Shown here in pieces: positions 15,637-22,891 of a DNA stretch of 22,891 nucleotides; the stretch's first letter is position 1, and every line of letters starts with the position of its first letter. Under the pieces are notes generated by a model. It did not search any database. It worked only from the letters and a program-made list of their open reading frames with translations, and was not told the DNA's origin. The translations under genes and the position numbers were made by a program. The DNA comes from BRH-c25 sp041690515 (GTDB lineage: Bacteria > Bacillota > Clostridia > Lutisporales > Lutisporaceae): NCBI GenBank assembly GCA_041690515.1, contig JAWLHF010000052.1, positions 1 to 22,891 of the forward strand. The letters run 5' to 3'.

Positions 15637-16356
15637 TTATTTAGCTGTTATTCGGCTCTTTCTCCTGAAGTGATCTGGAGATACCCCTTCTGCCTCCTTG
15701 AAAATCCTGCTGAAGGAGGAATTGAAGCTGTAGCCAACTTGTTCAGCTATCTGTAGAATAGAATAATCGGTATCCAATAGAAGCTCCTTTGCTTTTTCGA
15801 TCCGAAGCCTCTTAATGTACTCTCTGGGAGATAGACCAGTCTTTTTTCTGAACCATTCGCAATAGTAGCTTTCATTGTAATGCTCTATTTCTGATAGTGT
15901 CTTGATGCTTATTTCTTCAGAATAATGCTCATTGATATATTGTATTGATCCGGGCAAAGTATTCTGAACTATATAGCGGTAAAAATAGTTGAAAAGCATA
16001 TTTAAGGTGCTTGCGCTGTCACCTTCCTGCAGCTCACTCATAATAAGACACCTTATAGCCTTCCAGCGCTCATCAAACTGCAGCCTGCTTGCACCGTTCA
16101 TGTTCTCCATATCATTTCTTGATACCATGCTTTCAGGAATATTCATCACCAGGAACTCATTGCCTGAATTACCCATGTATGCATGCTGGCATTTTGGCGG
16201 CAAAAACCCAAGATGACTTTCATCAAGCAAATGCTTGTTTGAATCTGTTTCGATATACATACTGCCATGAAGGGGCAAGAGCAGCTGAGCATGGGAGTGT
16301 GAGTGAACATTAATGCTGCCGGGCAGTTCAATACGCTCACATATAACACCTTTCAT
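15637..16356 (-). CDS. AraC-family transcriptional regulator with cupin sensor
   Basis: This 239-residue regulator has an N-terminal cupin-like sensor with HSHSHAQLLLPLHG (about 15-32) and a C-terminal double helix-turn-helix (about 140-236). The HTH shows the AraC signature: a first helix pair with YYCEWFRKKTGLSPREYIKRLRIEKAKELL, then ILQIAEQVGYSFNSSFSRIFKEAEGVSPDHFRRK. The start at ATG 16356 is fixed by GAGGTGATTC just upstream; the open frame runs 44 codons further but without such a signal and with poor family fit. It is divergent from the HutD-family gene and probably controls it, itself, or the Gate-domain gene downstream. The inducer is unknown. Confidence 0.9.
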   Translation of the reverse strand: MKGVICERIELPGSINVHSHSHAQLLLPLHGSMYIETDSNKHLLDESHLGFLPPKCQHAYMGNSGNEFLVMNIPESMVSRNDMENMNGASRLQFDERWKAIRCLIMSELQEGDSASTLNMLFNYFYRYIVQNTLPGSIQYINEHYSEEISIKTLSEIEHYNESYYCEWFRKKTGLSPREYIKRLRIEKAKELLLDTDYSILQIAEQVGYSFNSSFSRIFKEAEGVSPDHFRRKSRITAK

Positions 16357-16381
16357 ATGAATCACCTCGAAAAAACGACTG

Positions 16382-16409
16382 TAAATACTGGTATTTTGTA
16401 ATGCTGCAA
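16382..16409 (-). promoter_or_regulatory. Promoter and palindromic operator candidate of the AraC regulator
   Basis: On the minus strand TTGCAG (16404-16409) and TATTTA (16382-16387) are 16 bases apart. The palindrome AAATAC-TG-GTATTT (16383-16396) covers the -10 box and part of the spacer, a placement expected for a repressor or autoregulatory site. Confidence 0.35.
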
Positions 16410-16464
16410 TTAAGAGTACACTAAGAGGATAACAGAAACCAATCAAATTTGGAAGAGATATCGC

Positions 16465-16493
16465 TGGAAAATGCAAAAAAATTATCATATTAT
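16465..16493 (+). promoter_or_regulatory. Weak promoter candidate for the HutD-family gene
   Basis: TGGAAA (16465-16470) and TATTAT (16488-16493) are 17 bases apart. The start would fall near 16500, about 45 bases before the ATG at 16545. Confidence 0.3.
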
Positions 16494-16544
16494 AGTCCTA
16501 TGGGTATTTATAATAAAAACATGATATTTGGAGGAAAGCTGAAT

Positions 16545-17162
16545 ATGTCTTATGAGATTGAAATAATCCGCAAGGATGAGCAAAGTACGAGTATTTGGTC
16601 GGGAGGTACAACCACGCAGCTAGCAATTTATCCCAGATATTCCGATTATAAAGAGCGTAATTTTAAATGGAGATTAAGCTCTGCCCGTGTTGACGTTGAA
16701 GAATCTGTATTCACAAACCTGCCGGGAATATGGAGGCATATAATGGTAATAGAAGGCGAGCTGATGCTGCAGCATGAAGGTCATCACAATGTGTCGCTGA
16801 AGCCTTTTCAGCAGGACAGCTTCAGCGGAGCCTGGACTACCAGAAGCAAAGGGCAGGTCAGGGATTTCAATCTGATGCTTGGCCAGGGCTGTAATGGGGA
16901 GCTTGAAGCAATACTAATGGATAAGGGTGTAAAGAATTCTGTTGCCATTGAACCGAAAAGTACAGGAGGAGGCTACTGTACGGAAGGCTTTTACTGTACG
17001 GCGGGAAGCATTGAAGTTCATGTAAACCAAAATAGGATCTGCAGTCTGGAGGCGGGGGACCTAATATTGATAAATTACTTGATACCGGACGAAAGTGTCT
17101 CTATTGTATTGAATAATGCCGGTGGTGAAGATGCGGCAATCATAAGAGTAAGGATCGGCTAA
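16545..17162 (+). CDS. HutD/Ves-family cupin protein
   Basis: This 205-residue cytosolic cupin has the HutD/Ves hallmarks WSGGTTTQLAIYP (18-30), FKWRLSSARVDVEESVF and LPGIWRHIMVIEGEL, followed by a second cupin half with FYCTAGSIEVHV and LEAGDLILINY. HutD proteins are linked to histidine utilisation in some bacteria and Ves to the cold response in E. coli, but the biochemical role is not established, and no hut gene is visible here. ATG 16545 is chosen because GGAGG lies ten bases upstream; the open frame extends 32 codons further without a ribosome binding site. It diverges from the AraC gene, which is its most likely regulator. Confidence 0.87.
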   Translation: MSYEIEIIRKDEQSTSIWSGGTTTQLAIYPRYSDYKERNFKWRLSSARVDVEESVFTNLPGIWRHIMVIEGELMLQHEGHHNVSLKPFQQDSFSGAWTTRSKGQVRDFNLMLGQGCNGELEAILMDKGVKNSVAIEPKSTGGGYCTEGFYCTAGSIEVHVNQNRICSLEAGDLILINYLIPDESVSIVLNNAGGEDAAIIRVRIG

Positions 17163-17180
17163 AGTTCCTGAAGTAGAATC

Positions 17181-17210
17181 ACCGAGCCAGTATATTTTGT
17201 TCATAATGTA
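17181..17210 (+). promoter_or_regulatory. Sporulation (sigma-K-like) promoter candidate for the CotF-like gene
   Basis: CATAATGTA (17202-17210) fits the sigma-K -10 pattern CATA, three bases, TA. An ACC (17181-17183) stands 18 bases upstream as a -35-like element. Both consensus sequences are short, so chance is possible, but a mother-cell promoter is what a coat gene should have. Confidence 0.4.
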
Positions 17211-17235
17211 AAATACTATAGCTGGAGGTGATTTT

Positions 17236-17700
17236 ATGATTAATCTTACACAAAAGGAAAGAGGCCTATTAGAGGACCAGAAAACCCATGAGGAAGTGTG
17301 CGTAAAGAAGTATAATGAGTATGCAAGCAAAGCACAGGATCCTCAATTGAAACAGCTTTTCAAGTCCCATGCCCAGCATGAGCAGCAGCATTTGAATACC
17401 ATAAACCAGATATTAAGCGGACAGGTGCCGAATATGAATCAAAATCAGCAGCAGGGGCAGCAGAATACACAGGGACAACAGACTATGAGGACGGGAAACG
17501 GCAGCAAAAGCGACGGTGACCTGTGCAATGACTTACTAATGACTGAAAAGTATGTATCCGGAGCTTATGATACTGCAATATTCGAGTTCAGGGATACAAA
17601 CATAAGGCAGACTCTGAACCATATACAGAAGGAAGAGCAGCAGCATGGAGAGAGCATATTCAAGTATATGGAGAGCATGGGACTGTACAATCCGCAGTAA
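17236..17700 (+). CDS. CotF-family spore coat protein
   Basis: This 154-residue protein has two helical halves joined by a Gln/Asn-rich linker (about 66-90). The N half starts LTQKERGLLEDQKTHEE and the C half has DLLMTEKYVSGAYDTAIFEF, both typical of the Coat_F domain. It would be deposited in the outer spore layers by the mother cell. The fold is ferritin-like, and potential metal ligands are present: E20, E49 and H52 (HEQQH), and E134 and H137 (EEQQH). The ATG follows GGAGGTGAT. A sigma-K-like promoter is visible just upstream. It ends 31 bases before the end of the convergent gerB-type gene, and its terminator lies inside that gene. Confidence 0.9.
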   Translation: MINLTQKERGLLEDQKTHEEVCVKKYNEYASKAQDPQLKQLFKSHAQHEQQHLNTINQILSGQVPNMNQNQQQGQQNTQGQQTMRTGNGSKSDGDLCNDLLMTEKYVSGAYDTAIFEFRDTNIRQTLNHIQKEEQQHGESIFKYMESMGLYNPQ

Positions 17701-17722
17701 ACACAATGGAATAACAGATATG

Positions 17723-17767
17723 ACCGATCCTTCACTTATTGCCGGGAAGGATCGGTTGTTTTTTTTC
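17723..17767 (+). terminator. Terminator of the CotF-like gene, inside the 3' end of the gerB-type gene
   Basis: ACCGATCCTTC (17723-17733) pairs perfectly with 17746-17756. TTG and a run of eight T follow. The right arm and loop lie within the last codons of the convergent minus-strand gene ending at 17732. Confidence 0.88.
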
Positions 17768-18856
17768 ATTTCTTCCTTTTTTTAGCTTAGACAAAATGAA
17801 AAGGATACAAGGGAACAAAAGCCCTAATGATATATTCAGGGGCATCAGCAGCTTGTTTGAAAACTCTTCGATCTCAAACTTGTTTGCGGATATTCCCATT
17901 GACATAAAGTAAACAAGGATAGCCAGAACATTTATCAGGGGTTTTGTATCAGACAGCTTAAACATTGATTTCATTATGTTAAGAGTTATAATAAAAAGCG
18001 TTGATATCAGGGTGAAGTCTGCAAATATCCATATTGCAACTATTATTGCTTCGATATTTTCAATGGTATCCATAAGAGATATCTGCTTTACTGCAGTCAA
18101 TACGGGCATTGGAGCTCTTTCGGTGACTGTACTGCCCATTACTCCTATAGTTATGAAAGTCAGCAGCATCAAACTGGATATATTGACATAGAGGGCTATA
18201 TAGCCGAAGCTTTTTAAGCTCTTCAAATTAACCAGCCTGTCGCCTAAAAAGAACATCAGAAACAAATAGCATAATATCGATGTTAAACCAAGGCTTGCAT
18301 TGAAGACTGGGATTATATCATTGAAATATACCGGCAATACATTGTCAAGCCTTACCTTTCCAAGCAGGAATATTGATAGCATGACCAGCATTGCACCGAT
18401 AAAGGGAAGCAGTACTTCGCTCATTCTTGCTATTACCGTAAGACCTGAGCGGAGCATGTAAGCTATTGGTATAAGAGTCAGTATGATGAGTATGTTATCA
18501 TTGATATTGGGGTATATGGAATTGGTAAGACGTATGGCATAATAACGGGTATACATGGCTGTAAGCCAGAGAGCCCATAGAAGATACGCTGTGTTCACAG
18601 CAAATCCCAAATATCTTCCCAGGATGATGCTTATTATTTCAGCCATGCTCTTATTCCCATATTTTTTCACCAGTGAGTCAATCATCCATATAAGGGCAGT
18701 AAACGGTATAATGCACAATACTGGAGATATCCAGCCTGCCTGGGCGGCTCTTGCTGCTGAGGATTTTGTGAGGAACCTAGTGGCAGGTGAGGATACCATG
18801 ATTGTATATACAAAAAGCAGCTGCCGTACGGATACTTTGTTTTTGCCGGTTTTCAT
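17732..18856 (-). CDS. Spore germination receptor subunit B (GerAB/GerKB-type permease)
   Basis: This 374-residue integral membrane protein has about ten helices and belongs to the amino acid-polyamine-organocation fold used by germinant receptor B subunits. It shows the family features QLLFVYTIMVSSPATRFL near the start, a long central set of helices (LLPFIGAMLVMLSIFLLG; FIIPVF-like loops) and EAIIVAIWIFADFTLI. It sits in the inner spore membrane and is thought to bind the germinant. The ATG has AAGGAG nine bases upstream. It is the last gene of the A-C-D-B operon, 12 bases after the D subunit. Which germinant it answers cannot be told. Confidence 0.92.
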   Translation of the reverse strand: MKTGKNKVSVRQLLFVYTIMVSSPATRFLTKSSAARAAQAGWISPVLCIIPFTALIWMIDSLVKKYGNKSMAEIISIILGRYLGFAVNTAYLLWALWLTAMYTRYYAIRLTNSIYPNINDNILIILTLIPIAYMLRSGLTVIARMSEVLLPFIGAMLVMLSIFLLGKVRLDNVLPVYFNDIIPVFNASLGLTSILCYLFLMFFLGDRLVNLKSLKSFGYIALYVNISSLMLLTFITIGVMGSTVTERAPMPVLTAVKQISLMDTIENIEAIIVAIWIFADFTLISTLFIITLNIMKSMFKLSDTKPLINVLAILVYFMSMGISANKFEIEEFSNKLLMPLNISLGLLFPCILFILSKLKKGRNEKKQPILPGNK

Positions 18857-18868
18857 AGTCAGTCTCCT

Positions 18869-19072
18869 TTATTGGATATTGAAAATACTAAACATGACTT
18901 TGACCAAACTTGCGGTGTACTTGTTATTTATATAATAAATGCCATATACCATAGTAATGACACCCAGAAATATGAGAACTGCAGCTTCTCTTTTCAATTC
19001 ATTTCTATAAAGGGGTATGACTTCAGCCAATATGACAGCGGTTATAAATAGGATAAGCAGTAAGGTGTTCAT
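18869..19072 (-). CDS. Germination receptor D subunit, small two-helix membrane protein
   Basis: This 67-residue protein has two hydrophobic segments (about 3-20 and 31-47) and a short tail ending LVKVMFSIFNIQ. Small two-helix D subunits of this size occur within ger operons of bacilli and clostridia and modulate receptor output. Its ATG overlaps the stop codon of the C-subunit gene by four bases (ATGA), which implies translational coupling and supports it as a real gene despite its length. Sequence similarity alone would be too weak; position decides the call. Confidence 0.75.
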   Translation of the reverse strand: MNTLLLILFITAVILAEVIPLYRNELKREAAVLIFLGVITMVYGIYYINNKYTASLVKVMFSIFNIQ

Positions 19073-20256
19073 TCACCTTTGACCTCCCTGTCTGTTCTGG
19101 TGGGTTCATTTATCATATATGTTCCCTTTACATTGGATTTGACTTTAACCTCAAAAACTATTTCAGGGTACAGCTCAGTCCAGTGTTCATTAAAATAATC
19201 CTTCATCATGGGATATCTCATAATGAACCTGGTAATTATCCCAAAGCGGTCAGATTTGTCCTCAATAGCTTTTCTCAGTGCAGTTTCTATATCATCCTTG
19301 ACGGCCTTGCTCTGCTGATCTATCAGATAATTGATGCTTTTATTATCAACTGTTGTCTCAGTTCCTGCTATTTCTCCGATATTTGTTGTGAAGGAAGCAT
19401 CTACGGTGCAATACAGCTTGCCGTTTTGGATACGAGGCAATAATTTCACCTTGGCATCTGTTATGTCCATTGAGACATACTCTCCGGCATTGCTCTTAAT
19501 TACTATTATTCCCGAGTTAACTCTGTTCATAATCCAGTTCAGGCCTTTTGCCTCTTCCCTGGAGGTGAAGTAAAAAAGCCTGTCTTTGCGGAACACACCA
19601 TAGCCTCTCATAAGTATATCGTACACATCCTGTTTTTCCTCACTGGTCATGGTATTTACGATCTCGATAAAAGGAATTATAGTGTCGAGATTTTTTTTGT
19701 CAAATATTTGCAAAGCCTCATTCAGAGTCACTGTACTGGATAAGGAAGTGTACCAGGAATTATCCTCAATACTGGCAATCCTGTCACCTATGAACATTTT
19801 CGAGGTGTTTGTCTTTTTTACCATGGAATTTGCAGTATCACCTTTGACGATATATATTTTTGCATTATAACGGAACTCATTATGACGGCTGATAAAGTCC
19901 AGATAAGGAAGTATTCCTTTCCGGGCAATGGATTCCCCAAAGAGTATGTATTCAGTATGGCCATAGTGAGGCTTTCTGTCTGAGTAGACTATGAGATTTC
20001 TGGCTGCATCATATACTGTATCCCCTTCAGAGACAATGCTCTCACTCTTCTGCTGAGCCTCCTGTCCGTCGCCGCCTGTTGACAGGCTCTTTGTTGTAAG
20101 GGTGATTTTAACTTTGTCTTTAGCTGCTTCATCTATGGTTATTATCCTTGTCACAAAGAGCTTGTCGATCTCCATCCTTCCCATGGCTATCTGAACACAG
20201 CCTGAGAAGATAGAGGTAACTGCCAGCAAGATAGGTATAATCAGATATCTCCGCAT
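19069..20256 (-). CDS. Spore germination receptor subunit C (Ger(x)C lipoprotein)
   Basis: This 395-residue protein begins with a lipoprotein signal peptide (MRRYLIIPILLAVTSIFSGC), giving C20 as the lipidated residue, so it is held on the outer face of the inner spore membrane. The rest matches the GerAC pattern: DKLFVTRIITIDEA, TVYDAARNLIVYSDRKPHYGH followed by EYILFGE, and a long second domain to KSNVKGTYM. It follows subunit A by nine bases, with GGAG in the last codons of A serving as its ribosome binding site, and overlaps subunit D. It is required for receptor assembly and function in known systems. Confidence 0.94.
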   Translation of the reverse strand: MRRYLIIPILLAVTSIFSGCVQIAMGRMEIDKLFVTRIITIDEAAKDKVKITLTTKSLSTGGDGQEAQQKSESIVSEGDTVYDAARNLIVYSDRKPHYGHTEYILFGESIARKGILPYLDFISRHNEFRYNAKIYIVKGDTANSMVKKTNTSKMFIGDRIASIEDNSWYTSLSSTVTLNEALQIFDKKNLDTIIPFIEIVNTMTSEEKQDVYDILMRGYGVFRKDRLFYFTSREEAKGLNWIMNRVNSGIIVIKSNAGEYVSMDITDAKVKLLPRIQNGKLYCTVDASFTTNIGEIAGTETTVDNKSINYLIDQQSKAVKDDIETALRKAIEDKSDRFGIITRFIMRYPMMKDYFNEHWTELYPEIVFEVKVKSNVKGTYMINEPTRTDREVKGE

Positions 20257-20265
20257 AAATCTTTA

Positions 20266-21789
20266 TCACTCCAACCTTTTCTTGTTTTTTGTCTCCAGAC
20301 TGGTAGGCCTCTTCTTCATGGCAATGTGAGGAAGCCGGAAGAGAGTGTCCTGAAACTGTTCATCCTCATTGGCAACAAAGGGGTCAAGGTACGGCACACC
20401 GAAGGTTTCCATACGGCACCAATGGTAAAGAAGGAAGATCAGTCCGAAGGTAAGGCCGAACATCCCGATTATGCTGCTGAGTATTGTGTTTACTATACGC
20501 CATAACCTTATGCCGTTGCTGAAATCCTGATTTGGCATAATGAACCCTGTGATAGCCGTAATCGCGATAACGAGAACTGTGGCAGGGGATACAAGCTTTG
20601 CCTCAACCGCCGCCTGACCCACCACTAAACCACCCACAATGGATACTGTCTGGCCTATGGTCTTAGGCAGCCTCAGCCCTGCTTCCAGAAGCAGTTCAAA
20701 GGCAATAAGGAGTATTAGCACCTCCACAAACATGGGAAAGGGTACACCTTCATTAGAGGCAATAATTGAGAAGGTCAGCTCCGCCGGAAGCATTTCCGGG
20801 TGGAAGGTGGTGATGCATACATAAAAACCCGGCAGTACCAATGTAATGAACATACAGATAAATCTCATTAGCCTGAGTATCGTGCCAATTATAAAGTGAT
20901 AAGAGTATTCGTCAGGAGTCTGCATGAACTGGAGCAAAGTACCCGGGACAATGTAAGTTATAGGCATTCCGTCAATTATGATTCCTACACGGCCATCAGT
21001 CAATCCTACACAGAATTTATCTGGCCTCTCGGTATAAGCAATTTCCGGAAATACAGAATATTTCGTATCTACAAGGAATTCCTCAACAGTACCTGTAGTA
21101 AGGGCTCTATCGGCATCTATGCTTTCAAGCCTTTTCTTTACTTCATTCACAAGTTTCTCATTGGCTATGTTTTTCATATAAACCATAGCAACTGTTGTCT
21201 TGGTCTGTTTCCCTACAGCGATTTCCTCAATGGACAGGTATGGGGATTTTATCTTCTTGCGGCATAAAGCGGTATTTGTTCTTATATCCTCTATAAAGGA
21301 ATCCTTTGCGCCTTTTATGACGCTTTCTCCTGTCGGCTCGCTGATTGAGCGCTTTATTTCCCCCTTGGAATCAAAAGTAAAGGCAGTTTTCATTCCATCA
21401 AATATAAGTGCTGCATTGCCTGCGATAATATCATCCACAAGCTCCTTCATATTCGCTCTTACCTGCAGGGAAGATGAATAGATCTTTCCCATGCTTATAA
21501 GCCTGATCCCGTCTGCCTCAGTTTTGCAGGAATCGAATTGTTCCTCCATGGAAAGAGGCTTCAGGATATAATCACTAACAACCTTGCTGTCTACCAGTCC
21601 GTCAATATAAGCTATTGTTACAGGCAGTTCAGGCTTATCCCTTATAAGGAGCATTCTGCTCTTAAAATCAGAACTGTTTTCAAAGATAGTGCGGACATCA
21701 TCACTTGATACATCTGTTGATGTATTGTAAAGGTAATCCGCTTTGTTTAGTGCAGGCTCTGAGTTGTTGTTCCTGCCATCTGACGGCAT
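20266..21789 (-). CDS. Spore germination receptor subunit A (GerAA/GerKA-type)
   Basis: This 507-residue protein is the first gene of the operon. The N-terminal half (about 1-290) is the soluble GerA domain, with SSDFKSRMLLI, PVTIAYIDGLVD, GNAALIFDG, RRK-type segments near LCRKKIKSPYLS, and a well conserved TERPDKFCVGLTDGRVGIIIDG. About five membrane helices follow, with PFPMFVEVLILLIAFELLLE, RLPKTIGQTVSIVGGLVVGQ and the tail FGVPYLDPF. Loss or mutation of A subunits in other spore-formers blocks nutrient germination. The ATG has GGAGG ten bases upstream. The operon lies divergent to the chemoreceptor-like gene at 22030; forespore (sigma-G) control is expected, but I could not identify a convincing promoter. 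Confidence 0.95.
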   Translation of the reverse strand: MPSDGRNNNSEPALNKADYLYNTSTDVSSDDVRTIFENSSDFKSRMLLIRDKPELPVTIAYIDGLVDSKVVSDYILKPLSMEEQFDSCKTEADGIRLISMGKIYSSSLQVRANMKELVDDIIAGNAALIFDGMKTAFTFDSKGEIKRSISEPTGESVIKGAKDSFIEDIRTNTALCRKKIKSPYLSIEEIAVGKQTKTTVAMVYMKNIANEKLVNEVKKRLESIDADRALTTGTVEEFLVDTKYSVFPEIAYTERPDKFCVGLTDGRVGIIIDGMPITYIVPGTLLQFMQTPDEYSYHFIIGTILRLMRFICMFITLVLPGFYVCITTFHPEMLPAELTFSIIASNEGVPFPMFVEVLILLIAFELLLEAGLRLPKTIGQTVSIVGGLVVGQAAVEAKLVSPATVLVIAITAITGFIMPNQDFSNGIRLWRIVNTILSSIIGMFGLTFGLIFLLYHWCRMETFGVPYLDPFVANEDEQFQDTLFRLPHIAMKKRPTSLETKNKKRLE

Positions 21790-21959
21790 AGCATCACATC
21801 CTCCGGAAGTATATAAGACTTTGGGATATCTGTTATTTTGTTCATAATTGTGATAATTTATGACTGTTGATTTAATTATGCCGGTATATAATCTTTGTTT
21901 GAAATTGTTTTAGGACAAAAATAGCAGTAGACTGATCTTATTGGTAAATAATAAACAAA

Positions 21960-21988
21960 TTTACTTATCTAAGGAGAATTGGTATAAT
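21960..21988 (+). promoter_or_regulatory. Sigma-A-type promoter of the Rossmann-chemoreceptor gene
   Basis: TTTACT (21960-21965) and a perfect TATAAT (21983-21988) are separated by exactly 17 bases. The start near 21995 gives a leader of about 35 bases. Confidence 0.65.
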
Positions 21989-22029
21989 ATAAGAATATTA
22001 CTTTTACAAAACACGGGGGGAATTGAATA

Positions 22030-22821
22030 ATGAATGTGGCAATAGTAGGTGCAGGTGCTGGCGGCACTAATATGATCGAATCTTTTTCGAAAACCGGAGA
22101 AATAAAGATTGTACAAGTGATAGACAGCCGGACTGATGCACCGGGAATAGTTCGAGCAAAGGAACTAGGCATAAGATGCTCCCAGTCGTTAGAAGACATA
22201 TCTCCAAGGGATCTTGACATTATAGTGGAAGCAACAGGGGTAGAAAAAGTGAAGCAGGAGTTGAATGACAGATTTGGAGGTTTGTGCACCATTATAGATT
22301 CTGTGGGAGCAAAGCTTATTATGACACTTGTGCAAAGGGACATTGAGGTGATGGACAGGCTGAACAAGCAGATTGATGCCATTAAGAGAACCTCAACACA
22401 GGTTCAGAATCATCTTAAAAGTATAACCGATTCAATTGAAAACGCACATGAAATTAATATGAAGCTTAAGGAAATAACGGAAAAATCAATTGGATATATA
22501 GAAGAGACCGATAAGATCATACAATATGTCAACAACATTTCAAAACAGACAAAAATATTGGGAATCAACGCAACAATAGAAGCCGCAAGGGCAGGGGAGC
22601 AGGGCAGAGGTTTCTCGGTGGTCGCAAACGAAGTGCAGAATATGGCCGGCAGCAGTCAAGGCTTTGCAAAGGAGATCACAAATATCCTGACCAAGCTGTC
22701 CGAGGAAATCAAGCATGTAGAAGCAGTGGCAAAGAGCCTGAGGGATATGTCCGAGCTTCAGGTGCAGGCATCAGAAAAAGCCAATGAGGCAGTAGACAGC
22801 CTGGCGGAGCAAATTTCATAG
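22030..22821 (+). CDS. Soluble chemoreceptor-like protein with an N-terminal Rossmann (NAD-binding) domain
   Basis: This 263-residue cytosolic protein joins two unrelated parts. Residues 1-105 form a dinucleotide-binding fold: strand MNVAIVGAGAGG with GxGxxG at 7-12, an acidic residue D32 ending strand two (VIDSRTD, usual for NAD over NADP) and DLDIIVEATG (61-70), as in aspartate/homoserine dehydrogenase-type domains. There is no catalytic second domain. Residues 106-263 are a coiled-coil hairpin of the methyl-accepting chemotaxis type, with the tip INATIEAARAGEQGRGF at 179-195 and VVANEV after it, the region contacting CheA and CheW. There is no membrane helix or HAMP domain. It is probably a redox or NAD(H) sensor feeding a Che-like pathway. 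GGGGGG lies nine bases before the ATG. Confidence 0.85.
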   Translation: MNVAIVGAGAGGTNMIESFSKTGEIKIVQVIDSRTDAPGIVRAKELGIRCSQSLEDISPRDLDIIVEATGVEKVKQELNDRFGGLCTIIDSVGAKLIMTLVQRDIEVMDRLNKQIDAIKRTSTQVQNHLKSITDSIENAHEINMKLKEITEKSIGYIEETDKIIQYVNNISKQTKILGINATIEAARAGEQGRGFSVVANEVQNMAGSSQGFAKEITNILTKLSEEIKHVEAVAKSLRDMSELQVQASEKANEAVDSLAEQIS

Positions 22822-22831
22822 TTGAATAGAG

Positions 22832-22882
22832 AAAAGGAGTGCCGCAAAACTACTGAATAAGTAGTTAGTGGTACTCCTTTTT
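22832..22882 (+). terminator. Terminator of the Rossmann-chemoreceptor gene
   Basis: AAAAGGAGTGCC (22832-22843) pairs with 22870-22881 (one G-U pair), and an inner hairpin AACTACT/AGTAGTT (22848-22854, 22860-22866) stacks within. A T-run follows, so the gene is monocistronic. Confidence 0.88.
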
Positions 22883-22891
22883 ACGTGTTAA

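Noticed and set aside
16357..16488. Longer N-terminus for the AraC regulator
   Set aside because: The 44 extra codons have no ribosome binding site and a hydrophobic composition unlike the family, whereas ATG 16356 has GAGGTGATTC upstream.
21790..21960. Sigma-G promoter for the germination operon
   Set aside because: CATAATT- and CATAAAT-like sequences are present on the minus strand, but none has a GHATR -35 element at 17-18 bases. No site is strong enough to list.

Overview
The window looks like the chromosome of an anaerobic, endospore-forming, Gram-positive bacterium of the class Clostridia. The evidence is a complete spore germination receptor operon, a CotF-type coat protein, S-layer (SLH) anchored surface proteins, an ECF folate transporter under a tetrahydrofolate (THF) riboswitch, strong AGGAGG-type ribosome binding sites with several TTG/GTG starts, and AT-rich intergenic DNA. 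I see no insertion sequence, phage gene, tRNA, rRNA or CRISPR array.

Layout. (a) 1-2132: a leftward sigma-54 module. An AcoR-type enhancer-binding activator with an intact GAFTGA loop lies upstream of a small DUF1904/tautomerase-like gene, whose stop codon is embedded in the ribosome binding site of a further gene cut off by the left edge. A textbook -24/-12 promoter and two near-identical tandem palindromes lie between activator and target. (b) 2381-6664: an SLH plus GH18 glycosidase, a convergent LysM protein, and a PAS-GGDEF diguanylate cyclase. (c) 6703-7812 (minus): folT with promoter, THF riboswitch and a visible switch between two exclusive hairpins, then a small alpha/beta protein whose stop codon lies in the loop of a perfect inverted repeat. 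(d) 8196-14228: a 1851-residue S-layer-type protein with Ig-like domains and seven C-terminal repeats, followed closely by a ferritin-like protein with a full set of di-metal ligands. (e) 14337-17162: a Gate-domain membrane protein, an AraC regulator and a divergent HutD-family cupin. (f) 17236-21789: a CotF-like coat protein converging on a germination receptor operon of order A-C-D-B, including the easily missed two-helix D subunit. (g) 22030-22821: a small soluble chemoreceptor-like protein in which a Rossmann NAD-binding fold replaces the usual sensor.

How it fits together. Much of the window concerns the cell surface and the spore: S-layer proteins, a cortex- or wall-active GH18, LysM and CotF proteins, and the germinant receptor. 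The rest is signalling: c-di-GMP synthesis, a sigma-54 activator, a putative redox-sensing chemoreceptor and a folate riboswitch. The most unusual items are the Rossmann-chemoreceptor fusion, the complete sigma-54 promoter with its enhancer-like palindromes, and the giant repeat protein. All were found by reading the sequence only; no database search was run.
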